Of a DNA stretch of 64,000 nucleotides, positions 17,541-26,131 are shown one piece after another. Each line of letters starts with the position of its first letter. Within the stretch, counting starts at the first letter, position 1. Where the stretch lies: positions 22,263-86,262 of the forward strand of contig CAJTRO010000012.1 in NCBI GenBank assembly GCA_910579015.1, read 5' to 3'. The notes beneath the pieces were generated by a model, which saw only the letters and a program-made list of their open reading frames with translations, was not told the origin of the DNA and did not search any database. The position numbers were made by a program, and so were the translations under genes. This DNA is from an uncultured Dorea sp. (GTDB lineage: Bacteria; Bacillota_A; Clostridia; Lachnospirales; Lachnospiraceae).

Positions 17541-18785
17541 ATGGATTCTGTAGATAAGAGAAGACCGGAATTACTGATCCCGGCAAGCAGTCTGGAGGTA
17601 TTGAAGATTGCTGTTATATTCGGAGCGGATGCGGTATATATCGGCGGAGAGGCGTTCGGCCTGCGGGCGAAGGCGAAGAATTTTTCCAAAGAGGATATGA
17701 AAGAGGGGATTTGGTTTGCCCATGAGCATGGCGCAAGGGTTCATGTGACGGTGAATATACTTGCGCACAACGACGATCTTGAGGGGGTAAGGCAGTATCT
17801 TTATGAACTTAGAAAGATGAGGCCGGATGCGCTGATCATTGCCGATCCGGCAGTCTTCGATCTGGCGAAGGAGATCTGCCCTGAGATTGACCGGCACATC
17901 AGTACACAGGCGAATAATACGAACTACGGCACCTATCAGTTCTGGCATCGGCTGGGGGCGAAGAGAGTGGTGTCGGCCAGGGAGCTGTCCTTAAAGGAGA
18001 TCAGAGAGATCAGGGAGCGGATCCCGAAGGAGATGGAGATTGAGAGCTTCATCCACGGGGCGATGTGCATCTCTTATTCGGGAAGATGTCTGTTGAGTAA
18101 TTATTTTACCGGAAGGGATGCCAACCAGGGAGCGTGCACCCACCCCTGCCGGTGGAAGTATTCTATCGTGGAAGAGACCAGGCCGGGAGAATATATGCCG
18201 GTATTTGAGAACGACCGGGGGACATTTATCTTCAACTCCAAGGATCTGTGCATGATCGAACATATCCCGGAGATGATCGACGCCGGGATCGACAGCTTCA
18301 AGATCGAGGGACGTATGAAGACGGCGCTCTACGTTGCGACGGTGGCGAGGACTTATCGGAAGGCGATAGACGATTACCTGGAGGATCCAGAGAAGTATCG
18401 GGAGAATATGCCATGGTATCTGGACCAGATCGTGAACTGTACCTACCGGCAGTTTACGACGGGCTTCTATTTCGGTAAGCCGGACGAGACCAGCCAGATC
18501 TATGACAATAATACCTATGTGAAGGAATATACCTATCTTGGGATCATAGGAGACGAGAGGGACGGGATGTATAGGATCGAGCAGAGGAATAAGTTCTCTG
18601 TGGGCGATAGGATCGAGATCATGAAGCCGGACGGGCAGAATGTGGAAGTGACCGTGCGAAGGATCGTGGATGAGGAAGGAAAGGAGCAGGAGAGCGCGCC
18701 GCATCCGAAGCAGGCGCTGTATGTAGATCTGGGATGTGAAGCCTGCCGGTATGATATTCTGAGACGGGCAGAAGAGCGTATGTAA
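17541..18785 (+). CDS. trhP: U32-family tRNA wobble-uridine hydroxylation protein
   Basis: 414 aa peptidase-U32 family protein of the TrhP/YegQ type: ELLIPASSLEVLKIAV, DAVYIGGEAFGLRA, the family signature ESFIHGAMCISYSGRC with following SNYFTGRDANQGACTHPC, and DSFKIEGRMKT. The conserved cysteines fit an FeS-cluster protein. TrhP hydroxylates wobble uridine using prephenate; TrmR then methylates it, matching the upstream neighbour. The ATG abuts the trmR stop, so the two are translationally linked. Confidence 0.88.
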   Translation: MDSVDKRRPELLIPASSLEVLKIAVIFGADAVYIGGEAFGLRAKAKNFSKEDMKEGIWFAHEHGARVHVTVNILAHNDDLEGVRQYLYELRKMRPDALIIADPAVFDLAKEICPEIDRHISTQANNTNYGTYQFWHRLGAKRVVSARELSLKEIREIRERIPKEMEIESFIHGAMCISYSGRCLLSNYFTGRDANQGACTHPCRWKYSIVEETRPGEYMPVFENDRGTFIFNSKDLCMIEHIPEMIDAGIDSFKIEGRMKTALYVATVARTYRKAIDDYLEDPEKYRENMPWYLDQIVNCTYRQFTTGFYFGKPDETSQIYDNNTYVKEYTYLGIIGDERDGMYRIEQRNKFSVGDRIEIMKPDGQNVEVTVRRIVDEEGKEQESAPHPKQALYVDLGCEACRYDILRRAEERM

Positions 18786-18887
18786 AAGAGAAGATCATAT
18801 TGACAGGAAATAGAATTTTCAGGTGGAAAAGCACAAAAAGAGGAGAACGCACATAGACTATATCAAATACGCTTAGAGGTGCTTCTC

Positions 18888-19508
18888 TTGAAATCATTTC
18901 CCCAACCCCTCACAGCCGCGGAAGAAAGACATTATATGCAAAAATATACGGAGGGAGATCTTGAAGCGAAACATATCCTGATAGAGCGGAATCTGCGCCT
19001 CGTTGCACATATCGTAAAGAAGTATCAGTCTTCCCCGGAAGATACGGAGGATCTGCTGTCTATCGGTACGATCGGGCTTATCAAGGCGGTTGTGACATTT
19101 AATCCGGATAAGTGTGTCAGGCTCGGCACCTACGCCGCACGCTGTATTGAGAATGAGATCCTGATGTATATGCGGGCGAAGAAGAAGTCATCGAAAGAGA
19201 TATCGCTGTATGAGCCTATCGGTACGGACCGGGAGGGCAACGAGATCCAGCTTTTTGATATTATTGAGACGGAAGAGGATGATGCGCACAGAAAGGTGGA
19301 ATTAAGCGACGACATCCGGATGTTGTACCGCAGAGTGGAATCCGAACTGTCACCGCGGGAACGGATGGTGCTTAAGATGCGGTACGGCCTTTATAATGAA
19401 GAGGAATATACCCAGCGGGAGATTGCGAAGCAATTGGGCATCTCCCGATCTTACGTATATAAAATTGCTTATTATAAATGGAAGAAACAGCGACTATTCA
19501 CTTTTTAG
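18888..19508 (+). CDS. sigK: sigK 5' part, interrupted in region 4.2 by a skin-type element
   Basis: The start is TTG at 18888 (MKSFPQPLTAAEE) with AGAGGTG 6 nt upstream; a GTG at 18879 lies inside that ribosome site. The protein matches late mother-cell sigma-K: IERNLRLVAHIVKKY, EDLLSIGTIGLIKA, TYAARCIENEILMY, then region 4 with TQREIAKQLGISRSYV. After Val 190 the frame runs into the element (YKIAYYKWKKQ…) and stops at 19508. The recognition helix of region 4.2 is therefore broken and the product should be inactive. The true C-terminus is at 32828-32878. No pro-sequence is present, unlike B. subtilis pro-sigma-K and like Clostridioides difficile. Confidence 0.92.
   Translation: MKSFPQPLTAAEERHYMQKYTEGDLEAKHILIERNLRLVAHIVKKYQSSPEDTEDLLSIGTIGLIKAVVTFNPDKCVRLGTYAARCIENEILMYMRAKKKSSKEISLYEPIGTDREGNEIQLFDIIETEEDDAHRKVELSDDIRMLYRRVESELSPRERMVLKMRYGLYNEEEYTQREIAKQLGISRSYVYKIAYYKWKKQRLFTF
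19440..19480 (+). other. attL of the sigK element
   Basis: The left junction. Core dinucleotide GT is at 19455-19456 in sigK codon GTA. The right flank holds the 14-bp arm GCTTATTATAAATG at 19467-19480, starting exactly 10 nt after the GT. The left side is sigK coding sequence. Confidence 0.82.
19467..19480 (+). repeat. left terminal inverted-repeat arm
   Basis: GCTTATTATAAATG, a perfect reverse complement of 32804-32817. Each arm lies 10 nt from its crossover GT on the element side. Confidence 0.85.
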
Positions 19509-19561
19509 TTAACCAAGAATAGGACAAGCATTTGTTCTGATTTATAATAGGAGAAGAAACT

Positions 19562-21853
19562 ATGACTTTATATTACAATACTGTCCGCGAAAAAGCAAAC
19601 AACACATTATATCCTCGTTGTAAAACAATATCTTCTGTTGATGATTTGAAGGAAGTCGTATCACATGACCATGTGTGTGCCCAGTATAAGGATAACCGGC
19701 GTAAAAAAGATAATTTTATTCAGACTGACTGCACAATGTTAGATATTGATAACACGGATTCTGACGACGAAAGTAAATGGATAACTCCGGCTGATATAAA
19801 AAAGGCTTTCAAAAATGTGCGTTTTTTCATTGTATATTCAAGAAATCATATGAAATCCAAAGGCGGAAAGAAACCACGTCCGAAATTTCATGTTTATTTT
19901 CCGCATAAAATTATCAGTGACATTAAGGAATATGAAACCCTTAAAAATGATGTATGCAACTATTTTCCGGCATTTGATTCAAATGCAAAGGATATTGCCC
20001 GTTTTTTCTACGGGGTAGAAAATCCGCAGATTGAGCCTGTTGACGGTAACATCACATTGACTGAGTTTATGGATAAACGGTCAATTTGCAGTGCAGAAGA
20101 AAAATTAACGGTTACTTTGCCAACAAAGAGCACTGGCTTTATTCCACAGGGGCAAAGAAATACCTCGTTACATAGATTTGCCCGCAATATTCTGAACTGC
20201 CAAGGTGATAGTGATATTGCTTATCAATCTTTTATAGAGGAATCAAAGAAATGTAAACCTCCGTTAGAACAGAAGGAACTTAATAGCATATGGAAAAGTG
20301 CATATAAATACTACATGGAGCGTAGCCGAAACAGTCCCGATTATATTAAACAATATTCAAGGACAGCGGTTGCGCCTAACCTTAAACCTGATGATTTTAC
20401 AGATCTTGGACAAGCTAAAGTATTTTTTAAGGAATATGGGGAAAGACTTCGTTATTCTCTTGCAACAGGATTCTTATTTTATACAGGAAAGGTATGGAAA
20501 GAAGGGACATTAAAAGCCCAAGGATTAGCACAGGAATTAACAGAACGACAGTTAAAGGAAGTAACATTACTGTTAAGAAAGATACAGAATGATGAAAATA
20601 ATGCCGCTTTGAATAACGATTCATCTGCAAGAAAAGAGGCAGACAACGCAGAAAAAAATATCAAACAATACCGTAAATTTATATTGAAAAATAGAGATTC
20701 ACAGAGAATATCTGCTGTCCTTAAAGAAATACAACCCTCAATAGAGATTTCTACAGACGAACTTGACACAGATGGATTTCTATTAAATACACCAGTGGGT
20801 ACTATAGATTTGAAAAATCATGAAATACGTCCACATAATCCAAGTGATTATTGTACAAAGATTACTGCCGTTAGTCCGTCAGATAAAGGAAAAGAACTAT
20901 TCATGAAATTTTTAAAAAGTATAACCTGCGAAGACAACGAACTACAGGAATATTTACAGTTGGTTGTAGGCATGTGTGCGATTGGGAAAGTGTTCTGTGA
21001 AAATATTATCATTGCTTATGGCACTGGTAAGAATGGAAAAAGTACATTCTTCAACTTATTATCACAGGTATTAGGTGATTATTCCGGCAGTCTTTCGGCT
21101 GAAACATTGACGTCAGAGTGCCGTAAAAATAAAAGTCCCGAATACGCGGAGTTGTGTGGGAAAAGATTAGTTATATCATCTGAATTGGAAGATGATACGA
21201 GTTTAAATACATCTATTATGAAAAAATTATGTTCAACTGACCGAATCTATGCCGAGAAAAAATATAAAGCTCCGTTTGATTTTAAGCCGACGCACACACT
21301 CATTCTCTGTACGAACCATCTTCCGCGCGTTTATACGTCAGATAACGGTACTTGGCGCAGATTAATCATTATTCCTTTTCAGGCAGTGATTGAAAACAGT
21401 ACAGAAATTAAAAACTATGCAGATTATTTATTTAAAAATGCAGGTGAAGCAGTTTTATCCTGGGTTATTGAAGGTGCTGAAAAGTTCATAAACGCAAATT
21501 ATAATCTAATTCTGCCAAAGTGCGTGCAACAAGCTGTTGAGAATTACCGAAATGAAAATGACTGGCTTCATAACTATCTTTCCGAGCGTTGTGAGACAGG
21601 TAAGGAGTTTATCCAACAATCAGGGGAACTATATAGTGATTATCGTAGTTACTGTAGAGAGACAGGTCAACCGGTAAAAAGCAACGCAATATTTAACAGA
21701 GCGATACAAAATGCCGGATTCAAGGCAAAAAAAACGAACAAAGGCAAGTTTATTTATGGGCTTAAGTTGTTACCGTTTGACTATTTTCAGTTGCCAGTGA
21801 CGGCGAGTGACAAGGAATTTAAAACTTTTGCAGAAGAAGATGTTGTGTTCTAA
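19562..21853 (+). CDS. P4-type primase-helicase
   Basis: 763 aa replication protein. The N-terminal region looks like an archaeo-eukaryotic primase-type domain: MLDIDNTD near residue 58 (DxD-like) and PKFHVYFP (sxH-like). The C-terminal half is a D5_N/SF3 helicase of the phage P4 type: Walker A GTGKNGKST near residue 487, RLVISSELED as Walker B region, LILCTNHLP as sensor and GTWRRL with the arginine finger. Such proteins replicate phages, satellites and plasmids from their own origin. AGGAG lies 9 nt before ATG. It is the first gene after attL. Confidence 0.88.
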   Translation: MTLYYNTVREKANNTLYPRCKTISSVDDLKEVVSHDHVCAQYKDNRRKKDNFIQTDCTMLDIDNTDSDDESKWITPADIKKAFKNVRFFIVYSRNHMKSKGGKKPRPKFHVYFPHKIISDIKEYETLKNDVCNYFPAFDSNAKDIARFFYGVENPQIEPVDGNITLTEFMDKRSICSAEEKLTVTLPTKSTGFIPQGQRNTSLHRFARNILNCQGDSDIAYQSFIEESKKCKPPLEQKELNSIWKSAYKYYMERSRNSPDYIKQYSRTAVAPNLKPDDFTDLGQAKVFFKEYGERLRYSLATGFLFYTGKVWKEGTLKAQGLAQELTERQLKEVTLLLRKIQNDENNAALNNDSSARKEADNAEKNIKQYRKFILKNRDSQRISAVLKEIQPSIEISTDELDTDGFLLNTPVGTIDLKNHEIRPHNPSDYCTKITAVSPSDKGKELFMKFLKSITCEDNELQEYLQLVVGMCAIGKVFCENIIIAYGTGKNGKSTFFNLLSQVLGDYSGSLSAETLTSECRKNKSPEYAELCGKRLVISSELEDDTSLNTSIMKKLCSTDRIYAEKKYKAPFDFKPTHTLILCTNHLPRVYTSDNGTWRRLIIIPFQAVIENSTEIKNYADYLFKNAGEAVLSWVIEGAEKFINANYNLILPKCVQQAVENYRNENDWLHNYLSERCETGKEFIQQSGELYSDYRSYCRETGQPVKSNAIFNRAIQNAGFKAKKTNKGKFIYGLKLLPFDYFQLPVTASDKEFKTFAEEDVVF

Positions 21854-22292
21854 CTATATAATTTTATAAAATCTCTGTCACTGACTGTCACTTTCAGTAT
21901 CATATGCTTTTTGTGAAGAGAAATCGTTGATATATTGAACGGTTTCTTTTTCACTCTATATGTTGTTTTATCCCTTGGTTGCATTTTCTATAAGGTGTAT
22001 TCGCCTTTTTAAGCAGTTTTTTCTTTGTTATGGTATCTTATACCACACAGCCATAATATTAACCATCTCGGTTAGATGTACATTGTTTGCAAGGTGGTTT
22101 AACAGTTTTAAACAGACCTTGCGTTAATTTTATGGATATGGGTAAAGCTATATATAAATTCCAATCCTATGTTTCTGGAAATACTCATAGTAATGGTCGG
22201 CAAGTTTTGATTGTTCTTTCCTTTTACATACCGACCACCCTCTTTCTTTCAAAGATATAAAAGGTATTCTCAGGAGTATTTCCCAAAATCTA
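21854..22292. other. 439-bp non-coding stretch after the primase
   Basis: No supportable gene; a 72-codon frame at 22211 overlaps the end of the XRE gene and has no ribosome site. The stretch holds a nested hairpin at 22089-22122, a short inverted repeat TGGTA/TACCA near 22030 and two tandem CTGTCACTGA-like copies near 21883. It could contain the replication origin, which often lies beside the primase, but this is inference. Confidence 0.5.
22089..22122 (+). repeat. nested inverted repeat, possible terminator or origin element
   Basis: GCAAGGT … ACCTTGC (7 bp) encloses GTTTAA … TTAAAC (6 bp). The following GTTAATTTTA is a poor U-tract, so a terminator for the primase gene is possible but weak. 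Confidence 0.45.
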
Positions 22293-22637
22293 CTATGATG
22301 ATTTTCTCAGATTTTCTTTTTCCTTATGATTCATCCGAACAAAGACCTTACATTGTTCAATGCAAATATATTGCTGTTCTTCGGTTAATGAGCGAAAGAT
22401 ACGCAACATCTCATTTTCCTGATTTGTAGCTTTTTTATCTAAAGAGTAATTTAACAGATAGTCGATAGATACGTCAAAATATTTAGCCAGTGATTTTAAA
22501 GTAGCAAAATCTGGTTCACGGGTGTTTTGAACGTAACTGCCTAATGTGGATGGTGCTATGTTCAGATGTAAGGCTAACTCTTTCTGTGTCATGTTCCGTT
22601 CTTCTATCAAAGTGCGTAAATTGTCACCAAAACTCAT
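22293..22637 (-). CDS. XRE-family repressor
   Basis: 114 aa. An N-terminal helix-turn-helix of the Cro/CI type occupies residues about 5-60: LRTLIEERNMTQKELALHLNIAPSTLGSYVQNTREPDFATL is split over the helices, ending with SIDYLLNYS. A short C-terminal helical region follows. It is transcribed away from the next gene, the usual position of an element repressor. AGGAGGT lies 8 nt before the start. Confidence 0.88.
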   Translation of the reverse strand: MSFGDNLRTLIEERNMTQKELALHLNIAPSTLGSYVQNTREPDFATLKSLAKYFDVSIDYLLNYSLDKKATNQENEMLRIFRSLTEEQQYICIEQCKVFVRMNHKEKENLRKSS

Positions 22638-22709
22638 ACTATGTTACCTCCTGTCCAACTCAATACTAAGTGAAAATAGACATGATTTCCTGATGATATG
22701 CGATAAGAG

Positions 22710-22738
22710 TTGACGAACTACAATATGAGTTGTATAAT
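22710..22738 (+). promoter_or_regulatory. strong promoter with candidate XRE operator
   Basis: TTGACG, 17-nt spacer, TATAAT, about 50 nt upstream of the glycosylase-like gene. A dyad TACAA-TATGAG-TTGTA (22719-22734) covers the spacer and the start of the -10 box, so the divergent XRE protein could block this promoter. Confidence 0.6.
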
Positions 22739-22786
22739 AAATATCACATTTTCACGGAAAATACAGAAGAAAAGGAGATGTTGCAA

Positions 22787-24355
22787 GTGAAGCATAATTC
22801 AGAGGATATTTATAGAATGATTGAACAGATGGACAATCATTTGCGGACAGAATTACTAAAAAAGGACGATAAGGTTCAGGAAGAAAAATTATGGGAAAAT
22901 ACATATATCAAACGACAGATTGATAAACGTAAGGATGGCGGTGTGTTTACTGTAAGCGACCACATTCGTGCTGTGGTATACTCCTTGTTAAGCGGAGGTC
23001 AGGGGTGGGCTAAGTATGCAAAAGAAATGGATATCCAAACAGGATGTATTCCATGTGTTGATTCGATTTTTCATGATTATAGTCCGATAGAACTTTTGAA
23101 GTGTTCACCGTTTCAGTTATATGAGGAACTACAGAAAATCCATTTGGCGCCTCGGTTCGGAACTGCTCCGATAGAGAAATTGATTACTGTTAATATCCCA
23201 AAGTTATTGAAACTGGAAGAAGAATATGGAACGGTTGATAATTATTATCAGAAATATATTCAAGAAGGCATTAACAGACATCTTCCTGCACCAGTTAAAC
23301 CGCTAATAGAGGCTCTTTCGAACGCCGAAAGTAATGATAAACTGGAACAGATGGGAATTCCTTTAGTATGTGAATATTTGCGGAATGTGGGATACGACCT
23401 CCCCAAGCCGGATACACATATTTGCAGAATCTTAGGAAGCGAAATTCTGGGATTTTCGACCAGTAAAGAAGTTTCTGAATACAAGTCGATTGAGATTATA
23501 TTTGAAATTGCCAAAGCGGCAAAGAAATCCGTAGCAGAAACAGATTATATTTTGTGGTCATATTGTTCTAATGGATACGGGGAAATCTGTACATCGAAAT
23601 ATCCTAAATGTGACATATGTGTTGCAATCGGAGAATGTAGAAAGCACAAAGAAGATATTTTAACTGTAATAAAAAATAAGATGATACTAAATTCATATTT
23701 TAAAATAAAGGAGTATGATGATGTTTCCAGAATGATCTGCAAGGCGGCAAATAGTGTATATTCTTCCTTATACAGACGTATTCTTCATGACTATGCAATC
23801 TCGGCAGAAGATGGGGGTAGCTTAAATCGTGAGATAAGTTCGTTGTTTGCAGAAAGAATTCCCCAATTACTGGAATCAACAGACCAGAGAATGTTTGATG
23901 AAAGTCATCATGCAATCTGTAAAGAAATCATCCATATGTTCAGCCCCAAATGCCAACTAAAGTATGGAATTGCACAACTTTGGCTGAATGAAACATTGAT
24001 TAATTTGATTATTATTGAATCTTCATTGCCAGTCAGTATATTGCCTGTTGCAAAAGCAAGAAGATATTTTCATGTTGCAGTCGATAGGGATATATTGCAG
24101 GTGGCTACTGTACAGAGAAAAGAAGTGTATCACCATGGTTTAGGGTTAAAGTGTGCTCCGTTAAGACATGAGGATTCTGCTGTCTACGGAATGGATTGGT
24201 TTCATCAGAAAGAAACACAGCCTTATATGTGTTGGGAATATGAAGAATATATAGAGTTTCAAAATGCAGTACGGGATGCACTGAAAAAGCCCATCAAAGA
24301 TGGAATTTATAAAGATGTTTTAGACTGGAGTTTTCAGGCTCTTGTAGAAAAGTAG
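22787..24355 (+). CDS. HhH-GPD DNA-glycosylase-like protein with [4Fe-4S] motif and extra C-terminal domain
   Basis: 522 aa. The first 290 residues resemble an endonuclease III/MutY-type glycosylase: SDHIRAVVYSLLSGGQ, a helix-hairpin-helix-like GIPLVCEYLRNVGYDLP, KPDTHICRIL with candidate catalytic Asp near 209, and C-x6-C-x2-C-x5-C at 268, 275, 278, 284, the FeS spacing of that family. The catalytic lysine of endonuclease III is not evident. Residues about 300-522 form a second domain (YGIAQLWLNETLINL, ARRYFHVAVDRDIL, YEEYIEFQ, DWSFQAL) that I do not assign. GTG 22787 has AAAGGAG 9 nt upstream; ATG 22778 abuts that site. Possible DNA-modification or defence role is inference. Confidence 0.65.
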   Translation: MKHNSEDIYRMIEQMDNHLRTELLKKDDKVQEEKLWENTYIKRQIDKRKDGGVFTVSDHIRAVVYSLLSGGQGWAKYAKEMDIQTGCIPCVDSIFHDYSPIELLKCSPFQLYEELQKIHLAPRFGTAPIEKLITVNIPKLLKLEEEYGTVDNYYQKYIQEGINRHLPAPVKPLIEALSNAESNDKLEQMGIPLVCEYLRNVGYDLPKPDTHICRILGSEILGFSTSKEVSEYKSIEIIFEIAKAAKKSVAETDYILWSYCSNGYGEICTSKYPKCDICVAIGECRKHKEDILTVIKNKMILNSYFKIKEYDDVSRMICKAANSVYSSLYRRILHDYAISAEDGGSLNREISSLFAERIPQLLESTDQRMFDESHHAICKEIIHMFSPKCQLKYGIAQLWLNETLINLIIIESSLPVSILPVAKARRYFHVAVDRDILQVATVQRKEVYHHGLGLKCAPLRHEDSAVYGMDWFHQKETQPYMCWEYEEYIEFQNAVRDALKKPIKDGIYKDVLDWSFQALVEK

Positions 24356-24394
24356 AAATGTTGAAAACTTTTTATGATGGGAGGAATCACTGTA

Positions 24395-25222
24395 ATGGGA
24401 AATGAACAATTGGGAGTAGCGATTAATTCAGAGAATTTTCCTGATGAAGTATTTCGAGAATATATCAAAACAAATTTTGATAAAGATAATGATGGATTCT
24501 TATCCGAAAAAGAGATTTGTAGTATTGAGAAAATTGATGTAGGCAAAAAAGAAATTTATAGTTTAAAAGGGGTTGAATATTTTATCCATTTAGTATATTT
24601 GGACTGTTGTGAGACAAAAATCCGGAAACTGAATGTTAGCAAAAATACTGCTTTGAAAAAATTGTATTGTGCCTTTACAAACATTCAAGAACTGGATATC
24701 CGTAAAAATATTACTTTGGAATCGTTGGATTGTAAATTTACAAAAGTCCGAAAACTGGATGTTTCAAAAAATATCGCTTTAAGTACTTTATGTTGTAAAC
24801 ATACAAACATCCAAGAACTGGACATTAGTAATAATACTGCTTTGAAAATGTTGGTTTGTGGATATACGCAAATTCAAGAGTTGGATATCAGCAAGAATAT
24901 TAATTTATGGAGAGTGGGGTGTTGTAACACAAAAATCAAAGAACTGGATGTCAGCAAAAATACACTATTAACTATGCTGTGTTGTGGATATACACGAATT
25001 CAAGAGTTAGATGTTAGTAAGAATACCTCTTTAAAAGTATTGGACTGTAGCGGTACAAAAATCCAAGAATTGGATGTCAGCAAGAATTCTTTATTAATCT
25101 TGAAATGCCATGATACAAAAATCAAACCGGATATCAGTAAGGAGACTGATTTAAAACAATTGGGTTGGAATGATAGATCAATCGATGCACTGCGCACACT
25201 TTGTTATTTCCTTGTTATGTAA
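24395..25222 (+). CDS. cysteine-ladder leucine-rich-repeat protein with EF-hand-like loop
   Basis: 275 aa. After an N-terminal segment (INSENFPDEVFREYI) comes an EF-hand-like calcium loop (DKDNDGFLSEKE), then about eight 21-residue repeats of the type LDVSKNTALKxLxCxxTxIQE. Cys at repeat position 14 forms a ladder as in Listeria InlJ-like LRRs. Relatives are often secreted, but no signal peptide or anchor is seen, so this copy seems cytoplasmic. GGGAGG lies about 10 nt before ATG 24395; an ATG at 24374 has no ribosome site. Likely protein-binding; partner unknown. Confidence 0.75.
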   Translation: MGNEQLGVAINSENFPDEVFREYIKTNFDKDNDGFLSEKEICSIEKIDVGKKEIYSLKGVEYFIHLVYLDCCETKIRKLNVSKNTALKKLYCAFTNIQELDIRKNITLESLDCKFTKVRKLDVSKNIALSTLCCKHTNIQELDISNNTALKMLVCGYTQIQELDISKNINLWRVGCCNTKIKELDVSKNTLLTMLCCGYTRIQELDVSKNTSLKVLDCSGTKIQELDVSKNSLLILKCHDTKIKPDISKETDLKQLGWNDRSIDALRTLCYFLVM

Positions 25223-25328
25223 ATATACATTTTGTGTTTTGTCAGGTTTAAAATTCAATATGATTGTAATAAAATGATATAAAATTAAATTGATAATGTT
25301 TTGATTATACCCATAAAAACAAACATCT

Positions 25329-25426
25329 CTTTTCGTTTATATTTTTACACCCAAGAAAAATAGCCGTAGTCCGCATGGATTATGGCTGTTTCTATAAATG
25401 ATATGTATTTTCCCTTTTCGTTTATA
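25329..25426 (+). repeat. 13-bp direct repeats flanking a terminator hairpin
   Basis: CTTTTCGTTTATA occurs at 25329-25341 and 25414-25426, on either side of the hairpin at 25362-25387. Significance unknown. Confidence 0.45.
25362..25387. terminator. bidirectional-type terminator hairpin after the LRR gene
   Basis: An 11-bp stem with two G-U pairs (AGCCGTAGTCC / GGATTATGGCT, loop GCAT). T-rich sequence follows on both strands, better on the - strand (ATTTTTC). The 321-bp gap 25223-25543 otherwise holds only direct repeats and a promoter. Confidence 0.55.
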
Positions 25427-25462
25427 GTATCTGCGCTAAATATTACGAAACTATTAACTGAT

Positions 25463-25491
25463 TTGATTATGCTTTGAGAATATCATATAAT
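25463..25491 (+). promoter_or_regulatory. promoter of the small resolvase
   Basis: TTGATT, 17-nt spacer, TATAAT, about 52 nt before the start codon at 25544. Confidence 0.6.
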
Positions 25492-25543
25492 ATGTATATC
25501 AGGACATAATTTGTTTACGACAAATAATGAGGGAGGGCTTTTC

Positions 25544-26131
25544 ATGGTCTACGGATATGCAAGATGTTCCACGAATGAGCAATTACAGGACATCAATAGA
25601 CAGGTACGGGAACTGAAACAACAAGGCGCAACAGAAACAACAATCTATTTGGAATACGAAAGCGGTACGAAAATCAATAGGACAGAATTGCAGAAATTAT
25701 TGTCTGTTGTTCAGGCAGGAGATATAATTCTTGCTACCGAAGTCAGCAGAATCACAAGAAGTACAAAACAGCTCTGTGATATTATCGAATTTGCAAAGGA
25801 AAGAAAAATCAAATTAGTGCTTGGAAATTTTGTTGTTGACTGTACAAAGGAACTAGACCCCATGACGGAGGGTATGCTGAAAATGATGGGGGTGTTCGCG
25901 GAACTGGAACGAAATATGATAAGCCAAAGAGTTAGAAGCGGGATGGATAATGCAAAATCAAAAGGAAAGAGAATTGGCAGACCGACTACTACCGCTGATG
26001 ATATCCCAAACATTTTTTATAAACATTATCCCAAATACAAAAAGGGAGAGTTAAATAAAAAAGAGTTATCAAGGCTTTGTTCTCTTTCTTATCCTACTGT
26101 TTATAAATATTTACAAATTGTGGAGGGTTAA
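25544..26131 (+). CDS. small serine recombinase (resolvase/invertase)
   Basis: 195 aa. The catalytic domain shows YGYARCSTNEQ with the nucleophilic Ser near residue 9, EYESGTKINRTELQ, VSRITRSTKQL and the long helix ELERNMISQRVRSG. A C-terminal HTH_7-like DNA-binding tail (LSYPTVYKYL) ends the protein. Such enzymes resolve multimers or invert segments; no obvious res site was found. GGGAGGG lies 6 nt before ATG; the frame extends to TTG 25511 without a ribosome site. The stop directly precedes the next ATG. Confidence 0.88.
   Translation: MVYGYARCSTNEQLQDINRQVRELKQQGATETTIYLEYESGTKINRTELQKLLSVVQAGDIILATEVSRITRSTKQLCDIIEFAKERKIKLVLGNFVVDCTKELDPMTEGMLKMMGVFAELERNMISQRVRSGMDNAKSKGKRIGRPTTTADDIPNIFYKHYPKYKKGELNKKELSRLCSLSYPTVYKYLQIVEG

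Noticed and set aside
18786..18887. Sigma-E promoter of sigK
   Set aside because: CATAGACT near 18853 resembles a sigma-E -10 box, but no -35 match lies at the right distance, so it is not listed.
18879..19508. sigK as a simple frameshifted pseudogene
   Set aside because: The exact missing C-terminus is present in frame at 32828-32878, at the far border of a recombinase-carrying element with matching att cores.
22211..22429. 72-codon + strand frame
   Set aside because: Overlaps the XRE gene antisense, no ribosome site, atypical composition.
24640..25120. Regular repeated DNA in this stretch, CRISPR-like at first sight
   Set aside because: The 63-bp period is continuous coding sequence for 21-residue leucine-rich repeats, without spacers.
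25544..26131. The small resolvase as the enzyme that moves the sigK element
   Set aside because: It lies inside the element and lacks the large C-terminal domains; the large serine recombinase beside attR is the better candidate.
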